From the NCBI GenBank assembly GCA_949361645.1, contig OX442431.1, positions 6,755,349-6,819,348 on the forward strand: a stretch of DNA of 64,000 nucleotides, read 5' to 3'. Numbering within the stretch: position 1 is the stretch's first letter; every line of letters starts with the position of its first letter. The position numbers were made by a program, and so were the translations under genes. Below, piece after piece: positions 1 to 12,200 of this stretch. A model generated the notes under the pieces. It saw only the letters and a list, made by a program, of their open reading frames with translations, was not told the origin of the DNA and did not search any database. This DNA comes from Spongilla lacustris. Taxonomy: Eukaryota; Porifera; Demospongiae; Spongillida; Spongillidae.

Positions 1-160
1 TACGCACATCTATCCTTTCTGAAGGAGTGGCTAAAGCAGTCGGGATACTTTTTGGCAGCTTTGCCATGCTCAATTGGATAAAGAACTTGATGAAGGAATT
101 CGAATAGGCGATCCGCGGCAGCTTGACCATGGTCTTGGCCTCTTAATCCTCTATGTACGT
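1..160 (-). other. Possible coding fragment at the left edge
   Basis: Read on the minus strand, roughly positions 135 down to 1 stay open and give a protein-like stretch containing LFEFLHQVLYPIEHGKAAKK and ending in a Cys-rich basic segment at the edge. It has no start codon I trust and no family I recognise. It could be one exon of a gene lying to the left, or part of a decayed mobile element. The support is only the open frame and its amino-acid composition. Confidence 0.2.
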
Positions 161-1396
161 ATATACGTGTAGGACTCTTTTTTTTGTTCAATTGTTTATG
201 CAATGAGTTCTATACAGCACCAGCCCAGCACCCAGTCAGTCAAGCATACATGTATACCAATATAGAATCAGGTTGCGCGCATGACACGTACATTAATTGG
301 CATTGTGTAAGCATGAAGCCAGCTACAAGACTGTATATTGTACATAAAATCATACTAACAGGACATAGCACACAAGGGCTCAGCTAGGTTTTATTACTGT
401 TTCCCAAAGAAGACCGGTGACTAAAAAAACCGGATACTTGTAACTGAATGGACAGCACTGCGTTACGTCATTAATTTGTCAGAGGCGCGTATATGTAGCC
501 AGGATAATGTTTATGGTCATCATGCCAACATGTACAAATTGTCATTCCACGCGCAGTTAGAGTACCAGAATTTATCCTCCCCCTCCGCCCTAAGAGTATC
601 TTCGTAATCGTTATCGCTTCCGCGTACCTGTTTCAGGAAAGAACTGGTACTCAGTCCAACAGAATTTTAAAGAATGGTACGTCGATACTAGTACGCTCGT
701 AACGTTTAAACAGGAGCCATTTTTTTCCGGTGGGGGCGCGCGCGGGCAGAGGCTCTGCGGTACTTCTGGAGGCCCGCGCCAGATCCCGATGGGGTTACAG
801 CGCTCCTAGATGCAGGGGCTGGACACTTTCAAATTCTCATGCTCAATGATTCATCCGCCAGTGTGAAATTTCTTCTTCTGCGTCTTCGAATTCTTTTCTT
901 TAGTTACTGAAATTTGAAAGTCCGCGCGCACACTGAAACAGCTGCATGCAGCTGAATCATGATGCCTCGCAGCCATTGATTTAGATCATCGCGTTTGTTA
1001 ATATTGATTGCCGGCAACTTAATAATCTATTGCCTGTCAGCCTGAGTGTCTCGCTGGGTTGCTCGCTGTTGACTCGAGCGCGCGCTAGTGTTGTTTATTA
1101 ATTACTTAGGTGCAGGTGGTTTAGCTGACCTCCGGTTGGTAGTTTTCGAGTCGCAACACTGATTAACTGCAAAACTGGCCTTGGCAGTGCACTAAATATA
1201 AACTCCATCAGTGCAGCTAGCTTCTCGGGCTATGATCGTGAGCTAGGACTTGACGTCAAGTTTTGAACATACGGCAGCCGAGTGAAGATATTTTTGAAGC
1301 CGAATCGAATTATGCGAACGTAAGTCCAGGAAGTGACACCTTGCTATAAGAAATGAAAATAATAATTGACACTTATAGAGTTACAACGCTGTCAGG
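161..1396 (+). promoter_or_regulatory. Upstream region of calpain copy A
   Basis: No gene is visible here apart from a short open frame at 184-387 that resembles nothing. Close to the calpain start there is a TATA-like TATAAA at 1197-1202. A perfect CRE/ATF palindrome TGACGTCA lies at 1251-1258, 139 bp before the ATG at 1397. A GC-rich stretch with CGCGCGCG-type sequence lies at about 730-790. The promoter role is inferred from motif and position; copy B has the same CRE palindrome at a similar distance. Confidence 0.4.
1251..1258. promoter_or_regulatory. CRE-like palindrome upstream of calpain copy A
   Basis: This is an exact TGACGTCA. The octamer is the known binding site of CREB/ATF bZIP factors. 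It sits about 50 bp downstream of a TATA-like motif and 139 bp upstream of the predicted start codon. Function is inferred. Confidence 0.35.
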
Positions 1397-4300
1397 ATGG
1401 CGGCCAAGAAAGGTGCGGAGATGAAAATTGTCGCGCAAGCGAAGAAAGCGGTTGTAAGTTGCCACCGCGCACAGTGGAAGTGCATTAATGGTCACCTGAG
1501 TTGGCATACCGGCCACATAACTAAAGTCATGAGTATAGGGCTAAGGTGACCGCAGGTTTGAGTCAGTACGTATTCTGCGACGATCGCGAAGTAGATGTTG
1601 ACTCGAGCATAGATTATAGGTCTTTAATCTATGACTTGAGCCTATATATTGCTTTATCTGTGCAGGTCGCTCCGGCCAGCCAGCTGGGAACAAGGGTTCC
1701 GGCCCAGGACTACGATCAGATCCGACGACAGTGCCTAGCTAAACACACGCTGTTTGAAGACCCATATTTCCCCGCTGACGACACGTCCCTTTTTTACAGT
1801 CAGAAGTTGTCCTTCAAACCGGAGTGGAAGCGTCCTGGCGTAAGTATGATATTAACAGGGCCGTAGACAACTTTTTTTCTTTGGGGGGAAAGGCGGGGGA
1901 GATGTAGTGTCAATTAATCAGTCTTCTGCAATAAGTAATTATGTACAAATTATAGCAGAAAAGAATAAATTCGTTTCCAATCACTTAAGGTCTAAGAGAT
2001 TTTGTGGACATGTAGAATGATGCACCTGTTCAGTCTGTTTAGGTTTATTGTACTTCTTAGCCATGATTATCTTAAAGGGTCTCCTAAAAATTTGGGGGTG
2101 CTTCCCCCAAGCACCCCGTTGTCTACGGCCTTGTGATAAAAGGATTTGACTTAAAAATTAAACAAATAACTGATCTACATCTAGACGAAGGTGTTATAAT
2201 TTCGAAGGCGTCTCTATTTTCTAGATCCACATTGGAGCCTCATTTCTGCGAGAGATACCATTGCACACACTAACTTTAAAACTCAGTAATAGTTCGCATC
2301 TGTCTTTGGCGCATGTATACTTCGAGGTCAATACGCGTAGCCATTGATCGAACACAACCCACACAGTACATGTAATCACAATTTGGCGTCTATACACAAT
2401 GCAAGTGAGCTAGCTGGCAAGGTGTGAAGACATTGGACCGTGTTTTGGCTGCACAGGACAAATGAACACAATATGTACATCAATGTATCAATTTATCTAA
2501 ATTGAAATAAGATGCGCCAACTAATACGTGTAAATGTCTACAAAGTTTTGTGTGCAACGATGATCAAAATGCTTTTAAAAAATATATGATATATTCAGAG
2601 CACTTATCCAGTTTGATGTTCGGAATATAGAAGCAGCACATTTTAAAAGTACAAAGTGGATCAGTAACAGCATTCAAATCTCCCTCCCATTCCCCCCCCC
2701 CCCCCCCCCTTCCCTTTCCTCGGTAGGACTTCTCTCCAAATCCAATGTTTTTTTCCAATGATGGCATCAGTCGATTTGATGTTAGCCAAGGTCTCCTTGG
2801 GGACTGCTGGCTGGTTGCTGCCATTGCTTCACTCACGCAGGACCACATTCTATTCAATGCAGTGAGTCCTGCGATACATTTTTTTCAACATATATTCTTT
2901 TTCTGTTGTGCTTCATGCATTAGAAAAATCACTTTGTAACATGCATGTAACACAACTGATGTTTGGATGTGAACTCTCATAGCTCTCGCACCATTCACTT
3001 CAGGTCGTTCCTCCAAACCAAGGGTGGGGATCTGGATACTGTGGGATATTTCACTTTCGCTTTTGGCACTTTGGAGAGTGGGTGGATATTGTTGTGGATG
3101 ACCGACTGCCCACGTACAATGATAAGCTGATCTTCATACACTCATCTGATTCTGGCGAGTTCTGGAGTGCTCTGTTTGAAAAAGCCTATGCCAAGTGAGA
3201 TCTGTTTATTTGATTGTTGTACGTTGGCAGCCATCTCTGACCACCCCTGCTCTGGCCACACCCAGGCTGTATGGCGGTTACGAGTCATTAAAAGGTGGAA
3301 AGACATCAGAAGCCATGGTAGATTTCACAGGAGGTGTGGTTGAATCGTTTGACCTCTCAAAGGAGCACAAAGGCCTGTATGAGAAGATGCAGAAGCACCT
3401 GGTGCACTCCTCCCTGCTCAGCTGCTGCATCAAGGTGAAGGGAAAGGAAGATGTGGAGGCACAGCTACCCTCCGGTCTGGTCAAGGGACATGCCTACTCC
3501 ATTACCGGAGCAACAGTGGTATGTATTTAGTAATCATTAAGGAAAACAGAAGCCTGATATAAGCCTTTGTGTTATAATGTGACACCAGTTGTATTGCCAT
3601 GAAAACCATAGTAATTACACAATTCAAATTGTTGCTCAAATAAATAGATTTTACTCCTTCTTACCACTTTTGCATTCAGGTTGAAATACAGAGTAATAAT
3701 GTTCGTCTGGTTCGCATACGAAACCCTTGGGGACAAAAGGAATGGAATGGGGACTGGAGTGACTCGTAGGTGGTTTTTTGGGAAGGTATGATGGGTGTGG
3801 CTGGAACTCATTCTTTTCACAGCTCATCAAAGTGGAAGTTGTTGCCTGGCAACAAGAGGGCTGAGGTGCTAGGGGCGGCAAAGGATGATGGAGAGTTTTG
3901 GATGAGCTATGAAGACTTCTGCAAGAACTTCACTGACTTTGAGATGTGCAGTGTGTCAATTGACCACCTATATGAAGATGAAGCAGGTATGTGTAGTGTT
4001 GTGTGAGAACTGTTTGTAGAAAGAGGCCTTTAAAAGATCTTTCTCAATTGCTCATAACACACATACTCTTCTCCCCTACACACAGTCAAAAGCTGGAATG
4101 CCAGTATAAAATCAGGCAGCTGGCTTGCTGCTGATGGCACTGCTGGTGGTTGCCGTAACAACCCCACCTTTGTCAAGAACCCTCAGTATGTGCTTGAGCT
4201 CCAGGAGGATGATGATGGAGATGGGAAGTGCACCTGCACCATAGCCCTCATGCAGAAGCATCGTCGTATGCAGAAGAAGCTGGGCATTCAGGAGCTGTGC

Positions 4301-6202
4301 ATTGGTGTGTCTGTGTACAAGGTGAGGGTGGGAGGGTGAGGATGAGTGAGGATGAGTGGGTGAGATGGATGGAATATAGGTGCATAAGTATTAATACATA
4401 GTGAGGGTGGGAGGGTGAGGATGAGTGGGTGGGGTTGAGGATGTGTGGGTGGGGTTGAGGATGTGTGGGTAGGGTGAGATGCAAGGGTGGGATAGGAGGT
4501 AGGTGCATAGAGGTCTCTGTACATGGTGAAGGTGTGAGGGTGAGGATGTGTGCAGGTGGTGATGCATTTGCACAAGTGGAGTCCGCTGGCTGCATGCAAG
4601 GGTTTGTTCAATTGATGTGGGGCGGACATGGGTGGGCTAGCTTGTGGTTGGTTTGTAAATAGAAGCCTCTCATGTTCTTGATTCCTGTGGTGCTAGGCTA
4701 TGTGGTATGTGAGTAAATATGTTGCAGCTTGATGCAAATGTGTGATAGTAGTACAAGGTGCTGGCATACATGCCATTGAGATTAGACAGTTTTTGCAAAG
4801 ATGCAATCAAATTGTGAATGTACTCAATATGTAATCTCAACAAAATCATGTAGCCATCTAAAATGTCTGGGTACGTGGTATTATATCAGTGAAACAGAAT
4901 CATCACTAGATGGATAATTTAAAACTATCAATTTTAAAGGATTGAAAGTCAACGTATTTTGTTACTTTAAAAAGTAAAGCCAATGTGTTATTTAAATACA
5001 ATTTAGTTGTGGCAGCAACATACCATGATGACACCCTTCCAGTATTGCAATCTTTATTATAACCCATCTTCTAAGATTTCCTTTATTGCCCTGTTTGATT
5101 TCACCTTTCAAACCTTTCCCCTATCCCTCCTCCAATATCCTTTTACCCCTCTCTTTTTGATAAGGCTCCAGAAGATGGCAGTTTGCTTACCAAGGAGTAT
5201 GTGGACTACCACCCCAGTGTGGCCACCTCTGGACCTTTCACCAACATCCGTGAAGTCTCCATGAGGGCGACCCTTGACCCTGGGAAATACATTGTTGTCC
5301 CCTGTGCTTTTAAGCCTGGGGAGGAGGGAGACTATCTTCTCAGGATATTCACAGAGAAGTACTCAGAGCACAGGTGAGTATATAGTAAAAGGTGTGCATT
5401 AATTTAAATGTTTTATGCACCTTAATTATTGTTGCAGTAAGCCCAAGGCTCCTGATGCTCCAACTGATGAGGTAAGGTGTTCATTTACAGACCAGAGCAC
5501 ACAGTATCAAATGTCAATTAAATATGCCATTATCTAAAATCAAATGGAATGCAACTACTCTCTCCTATTGTATCCCCCCCCCCCCCTACACACACAAGAC
5601 AACACATTGGTGTAACGTCTGCTGTGCATGACACCTAACATAGATTGGCAACACTCCACAATGATTTCATGCTTCATGAACACATACAACACACACACAG
5701 AGCAGTGGCCAGCTACCATTTATAGCCTAATTTTTTTAAAGTGGTGGGCCCACACCAGCTCATTGAAAATAATAAACCCTCACTTTGTGAGGAAAACCCC
5801 CACACACTGCTCCGAACACCTGAGTGCCTAAGTTCCATTGCCAGGAGTCTTGTGCCTTCATCTGTGTGGTCATGATTGTCAAGGAGCAACCTGCTTCCAG
5901 TATGACTAAACATTTCAAAATACACACATGTTGAAGTATCCCGGTGTCATGTGCACTGAGACCTAGACTGGCCAATCTTCCCACTCCCAAGGCTATCTCA
6001 CTATGTTCAAATGACGTAAATGTTTATAATATGCTTCTGGAGCATATTTAGTTTCATTTCATTTGATTTTAAACTTCTGACAATGTATGACAATTGGAGA
6101 ACACACACTATTATTCCCCATAACTAGCACCTAATATTACAGCTGGTATTAAAAAATAAATAAATAAAAACAATCTTAATATTTTGTTCGTAATGATGTA
6201 TA

Positions 6203-6288
<86 letters not shown>

Positions 6289-6316
6289 CACACACACACA
6301 TGCACACACACACATG

Positions 6317-6349
<33 letters not shown>

Positions 6350-8012
6350 CAGGACCCTCGTAAAGCTCAGCTAAGAAGCATGTTCTCCCGTATTGCTGGA
6401 GAGGACAATGAGGTTGATGCAGAGGAGCTACAAGACATACTCACTGCCTCCCTCTCCAAGGGTACTGTGGGGTACTGGGGTACATCCCTGCTTCAATAAC
6501 CTCCTCCTCCTCCCCAGACATGAAGTCTGCTGTGTTCTCCCTTGATGCCTGCCGAGCAATGATTGCCATGTTGGATGTATCCTTTTATTGTGTTTTCTGT
6601 GTGGCAGTTATCCCTCACCCCCACCTGCTGACCTCTCATAGGAAGGTTTTATTCCTTGATGCATGCACATCAGGTGGACAAGACTGGTACTCTCAACTAC
6701 CAGGAGTTTCAAACACTTCTGGAGACAATTGGGGAATGGAAGGTATTTGTGAGGGTGGTGGTGGGTGGAGTGCTAGTCAGAGGTCTCCTTTCTCTTTGAT
6801 GACAGAAAATGTTCTTCAAATATGATCGTGATCGATCTGGTACCTTGGAGAAGTCTGAAGTTGCTGTTGCCCTGAAAGACTTGGGTGAGTTTGTCTTACA
6901 GAATGGATGGAACGTATTTTAATACGTTGATGTGCTATCTGCAGGCTATGAGCTTAGTGCACAGTCATTGAATATCCTGTTTAACCGGTTTTCCAAGAAA
7001 AGGAAATACATGAATCTAGATGACTTTGCAGCCTGCTTGTCAAGAGTGAAGATAATGAGTGGTGGGTGTGCCTTCTGTGAGAATGAATGGTGGGAGTGTC
7101 CTCTATGTTATAATGAGTGGTGGTGGGTGTGTCCTGCATGTGTGTGTGTGCATGTGTGTGTGTTTGTGTCATTGATTAATGTTTTGTTACAAGACTGGTA
7201 ATTTTTCAAATTTATCAGTTAAGATCTGGTTGCATACATGTACATTATATTCCATGCACCCCTTGCCACACCCTACCCTTCCCTTGGCCATACCCTTCTC
7301 TTCCCCTTTCCCAGACTTGTACAAGAAGACATCCAAAGATGCTAGCAGTGTGACCCTTACCAAAGAACAGGTGAGTGAGGGGAGGAGGTGAGAGTGAGGG
7401 AGTGAAGGGAGGGTGGAGGTGAGGGAGTGAGTGAGTGAAGGGAAGAGGTGAAGCACCTTGGCTAGGAGTAAACCACAAAAGCCACACCCATAACCCTCCC
7501 CCCCCCCCCCCCCCTTGAACTTCATAGAGTATAAAATCGATGCCCTATGGTATTGTATATTTCTAGCAAGCTATACATGTAGACCTTATGCAGTGGGTGT
7601 GATATTACGTCATTACCGCCATGTTGGTTTCCACCTTTTTGTGTGCAAGCCCTACCATTCAGATAACCGGTTGTATATGACATTATAATAATTAGCGAGT
7701 CTGCGTATCCAAGATCAAACAGTTGGAACCAAATGGCCGCCAATATTGTCGGGAATCAAATTACATTAACTGCAAAGGGTCTTCACGATAGTGTAGTTGT
7801 TTTATGCCGGCTAATGATGTCATTAGTTATCGTTCATTTGCGGCGTTGTACATGTAACAGTATATAATATAGTTATGTCGCTGATCATTCAACATTAATT
7901 GTGATGTCATTGTGATGTCATTGTGATGTCATTGTGATGTCATTGTGATGTCATTGCATCCTTTCCTCCAATATCCTTCCTTCAGTTCTTCCTCATCACT
8001 CTGGATGCCTGA
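1397..8012 (+). CDS. Calpain copy A, classical calcium-dependent cysteine protease
   Basis: Seventeen exons join in frame: 1397-1453, 1666-1839, 2727-2861, 3004-3194, 3266-3518, 3680-3765, 3823-3986, 4086-4321, 5165-5373, 5438-5471, 6353-6461, 6518-6576, 6674-6742, 6806-6884, 6945-7061, 7315-7370, 7986-8012, giving 684 residues. The catalytic triad is complete: Cys104 in [12 protein letters not shown], His261 in [11 protein letters not shown] and Asn285 in RIRNPWG, with the Cys-His and His-Asn spacings (157 and 24) of human calpain-1. Domain III follows (exons 7-9). The last third is a penta-EF-hand domain with good loops at [12 protein letters not shown] and [13 protein letters not shown]. 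The protein should cleave cytosolic substrates in response to calcium. The start ATG was chosen because exon 1 ends at GTAAGT in phase 0, as in the other copies. Exon 3 differs from copies B and D ([14 protein letters not shown] against [13 protein letters not shown]). Whether it is expressed cannot be seen. Confidence 0.9.
1856..2134. mobile_element. Short MITE-like element in intron 2 of calpain A
   Basis: Inverted termini of about 16 bp bound a 279-bp non-coding segment: CAGGGCCGTAGACAAC on the left and its near-complement GTTGTCTACGGCCTTG on the right. Just inside the right end is a small G-run/C-run hairpin (GGGGGTGCTTCCCCC). No transposase is present. A non-autonomous DNA element is the simplest reading. 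It begins only 16 bases after the exon 2 donor. Confidence 0.5.
6207..6347. repeat. (CA)n microsatellite before calpain A exon 11
   Basis: About 140 bp of nearly pure CA dinucleotide with a few TGCA interruptions near its right end. It ends right before the acceptor of exon 11 at 6353. The equivalent position in copy D holds a shorter TG/CA run (about 38845-38900), and copy B has almost none, so the run length has changed since duplication. Confidence 0.9.
7898..7955. repeat. 11-bp tandem repeat in intron 16 of calpain A
   Basis: Five exact copies of ATTGTGATGTC followed by a partial copy. They lie 31 bp before the last exon and are absent from copies B and D. Confidence 0.85.
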
Positions 8013-9220
8013 TTTCTTTTAAATCAGTCACTAGTCCCCAGTCAAATTGAACACCTACACGTAGTTAGGCCAGGAACATATATGCATAAACCGCTGTGAT
8101 TAATAATTTCGTGCATGTGTCGGAACTATTGTATGCATTTTAATGATTCAGTCGCGGCACTAAAAATGCATGTCTAATGTCAATACATTCGGGCACTATT
8201 TGGAACACTAGCACATGAACAACGAACTAATTTTCGATGTGTGAGATTTAATCGAAGTTGTCGATGGGTGGACGACTATATGTGCATGAAAATACGTTTT
8301 CATTTTGAAGCATTAAATTCGATTCATTTTCACAAAACTGGTCATGACTACGACCATGGCATAATTTTTTTTTATATGTCGGCTCGGTCGGCTCTACCAA
8401 CCAAGTTAAATAATCATTTCTAGAATATCAGTGCAAAAAACACCCTCACGTTTAGCACAAGAAGTTGTGCGCAAAATCCACTATACTTTAAAGCCTACCT
8501 AAAAAAATCCACCAGTGCGCTTTATAACATTGCACTAATTCCGTGGCTCACGTGCTCCGTTTCCAATCTATATGTATGCATTACCGATATTCGTCGTAAT
8601 CGCTCCAGTACGTACCGCGCTTGATATACTGTTACATATTTTATAATTAAAGTTACATGTAGTATGTATAACATAATTTAATTTTACATATCAGTTGGAT
8701 TACATGAGATATGCCCTCTCCAAGTAACCAGGGAAGGGCGAACTGTTGTAACTTGTAAGATGTGCATTGATGGAAATCATGGAGGATCCAGCTCGAGCCT
8801 GTAATGGCAGAGCGCCCGTATTAGTACAAAGCCAGAAAAGGATTGCGGTGAATGCTTTTCAGCAATGAGGGAAACATTTGTAGCAACCACCTGCAGAGGT
8901 TGGGATGGGAAGGTAGGGACTTTTCGGTGGCGATGAGGAGCCATCAGGCGCGCTTGAGAATGTGCTCTTTCGTTTTGCCACCACGGTACATGTAGAGTTC
9001 CAGATCACCCTTAACCTCGGCCCCGGACCCAGGTCCAGTTACAAATGGTTACATCGAGGCACCAGGGAAACAGCGGATGCGTGACGTCAGTGCTGGATCA
9101 GAATCACCGCTGTTGCATCCTCAATGTGCACATGTACGCGAACGTGCACGGCACCGAGTTGAGACCACTATAAGAGAATGGACCGTGCAATTGGAATTTT
9201 TCACTTTGGCAAATATCACG
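8013..9220 (+). promoter_or_regulatory. Intergenic region between calpain A and calpain B
   Basis: I see no gene here. The part after 8013 is the A 3' region and includes AT-rich sequence with several AATAA-like stretches. Upstream of copy B there is a perfect CRE palindrome TGACGTCA at 9082-9089 and a TATA-like CTATAAGAG at about 9168, roughly 50 bp before the predicted start codon. The open frame continues upstream of the chosen ATG to another ATG at 9077, but that lies before the TATA-like motif. Confidence 0.4.
9082..9089. promoter_or_regulatory. CRE-like palindrome upstream of calpain copy B
   Basis: An exact TGACGTCA 132 bp before the predicted ATG of copy B. Position and sequence match the site upstream of copy A, although the surrounding sequence is otherwise dissimilar. 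CREB/ATF binding is known for this octamer; its use here is inferred. Confidence 0.35.
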
Positions 9221-12200
9221 ATGGCAACGATTCTCGGAACCGAAGTCACCATTACCATACCGGCAGCAAGTGTATCACACGAAGTAAGTAAGCTGGCAGG
9301 GGCGTGCCACGTGGATAGTAAACATACAGCCTAACATTCGCAGGTCGCTCCGGCCAGCCAGCTGGGAACAAGGGTTCCGGCCCAGGACTACAATCAGATC
9401 CGACGACAGTGCCTAGCTAAACACACGTTGTTTGAAGACCCATATTTCCCCGCGGACGAGAAGTCTTTATTTTTCAGCCAAAGCGTGCTGGAATGGAAGC
9501 GCCCGGGAGTAAGTGGAGCATGAAAGGGGCAGATGGAGGTGTAGGGAAGGTGTATGTGGGTGTATGTGGAAAGGGAAGGTGTAAATGTTCCAAGAGCATT
9601 TGACGACGTATAGGTAAAATGTAGAATTGGATGGGACATGTTTGCATTTCACACCTCAAAAGATGAGGTACTGGTTCCATACCTTGATATTTAAGAGCAA
9701 GTTCAAGTCGTATAGTCCTATTAAAAAAATAATGTTGCTGCTTTGAAAAGCGGTCCCCATCCCCATGTACAGCTATTGTGTGAGCTTTGCATCTATTAGA
9801 CATGTTGATAAATGAGTTGGAGAGGCCATTGGGCTGTTCTCAACTCAAGTAGTTCTGCTTGTGTATTTTTGTCTGCAAAAATAATATAAATTATATGTAA
9901 CCAGGTACATGAGCACTGGAACAGAAAATTTTAATTTTAATCTTCTATTAGGCCTATGCAACATTACTACTTGGTGTTGATCTAGTAATCTCTGTTGGGT
10001 GGCTATTATAACAGGTCCCACGCCCCCAACCCTTGGTAGTACAACCTCTCTGATTGTATTAGTTAAAACTGCAACAGGAAGCAAACTTGACCATATTTCA
10101 AGAAGCCAGGGTATAAGGAGAAGAGCCACAAGTTAGCACTGACTTGTGCCTTGTTGCCTTCTCATTACATGAGAACTGTTAGCAGAGTCTTTAAAACTAT
10201 AAAAACTGGATAGCAAGCCATTTGTATTTTGAACCACAGGACACATCTTACCTTGCCGTACCATCCCTTGCCACACCATCCCTTGTCACACCATCCCTTG
10301 CCACACCATCCCTTTCCACACCATCCCTTGTCACACCATCCCTTGCCACACCATCCCTTTCCACACCATCCCTTGTCACACCATCCCTTGCCACACCATC
10401 CCTTTCCACACCATCCCTTGCCACACCATCCCTTGACACACCATCCCTTGACACACCATCCCTTGACACACCATCCCTTGTCACAGCATCCCTTGTCACA
10501 CCATCCCTTGCCACACAATCCCTTGCCACACAATCCCTTGCCACACCATCCCTTGTCACACCATCCCTTGACACACCATCATCCCTTGCCACACCATCCC
10601 TTGACACACCATCCCTTGCCACACCATCCCTTGCCACACCATCCCTTGTCACACCATCCTTGCCACACCATCCCTTGCCACACCATCCCTTGTCACACCA
10701 TCCCTTGTCACACCATCCCTTGTCACACCATCCCTTGCCACACAATCCCTTGTCACACCATCCCTTGTCACACCATCCCTTGTCATACCATCCCTTGTCA
10801 CACCATCCCTTGCCACACCATCCCTTGCCACACCATCCCTTTCACACCATCCCTTTCACACCATCCCTTGCCACACCATCCCTTGCCGCACCATCCCTTG
10901 CCACACCACCATCCCTTGCCACACCATCCCTGCCACACCATCCCTTGCCACACCATCCCTTTCACACCATCCCTTTCACACCATCCCTTTCACACCATCC
11001 CTTGCCACACCATCCCTTGCCGCACCATCCCTTGCCACACCACCATTCCTTGCCACACCATCCCTGCCACACCATCCCTTGTCACACCATCCCTTGTCAC
11101 ACCATCCCTTGCCATACCATCCCTTGCCACACCACCCCTTGCCACACCATCCCTTTCACACCATCCCTTTCACACCATCCCTTGCCACACCATCCCTTGT
11201 CACACCATCCCTTGCCACACCATCCCTTGCCACACCATCCCTTGCCACACCATTCGTCATTTCTTTTTTTACTAGGACTTGTGTCCCAATCCAATGTTCA
11301 TCTCTGATGATGCCAGTCGATTTGATGTAAGCCAAGGTCTCCTTGGGGACTGCTGGCTGGTTGCTGCCATTGCTTCACTCACCCAGGACCACATTCTATT
11401 CAATGCAGTGAGTCCCATGTCTGTATGTAAATATACACATGTTGCTGGCCTTAGAATAATAATAATAATAACTGTGTGCCAACGTCCATGGCAACCTTTG
11501 AACTGTATGCAAGGCTAAACATCTCCCTGGTGAGGGCAAACTCTCGGGCAATGTTGTCTAGGTCCTAGATTATGTTTATATTTAGTGTTATATTATCATT
11601 AGTGTTATAGCTGTGGTTTAGTGGTGCTATTATTGTAAATGGTTGTGTATTATTATCCTTGATACTAATAATAATAGTAATAATGTCTAGTATTTGTTTT
11701 GTCGTTTATTATATTATAATCAATAAAATAAGTAATGCATAAAATAATAAAATAAATAAATAAATACTAAGGTGTTAAAATCAAAGCTATTGGCAGCCCT
11801 GCACCAACTCCACTCCTCCACTTTTGTTTTCCTTTTTATTTTTATTGTGATAATATGGTATGATATATATTACAATAATATATCGAGAGTTATGGTAGTA
11901 ACTCTCATAGGATTTGTGCCATATCATGAATGTCATTAAAAACACGACCCATGTATAACTCGCATACCAAGAAACGGATAGTTTATAGTATACACAGCAG
12001 TAAGGTATATAAATGCACCCTACTATTGCTAATAGTCTGAGACAAAGCATCAGGAGAGGATGGCTGTGGCGTTGGCTCGAACTAAGTTGAGGTTCAGCCT
12101 GCCATTTAGGTCTTCAGACTTAGCCCTGTTGGAGCTAGTTGGCCAGAAGTGAAAATGACTCCATTACTTTTGTCCCCCAAGCACCTTATGCCTCAACCAC

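Noticed and set aside
1546..1866. A 106-codon open frame as an independent small gene
   Set aside because: It is calpain A exon 2 with intron sequence read on both sides; the start lies in intron 1.
10222..11307. Open frames of 348 and 361 codons made of His-Pro-Leu or Thr-Pro-Ser-Leu repeats
   Set aside because: They are translations of the 15-bp minisatellite; a unit divisible by three keeps frames open on both strands.
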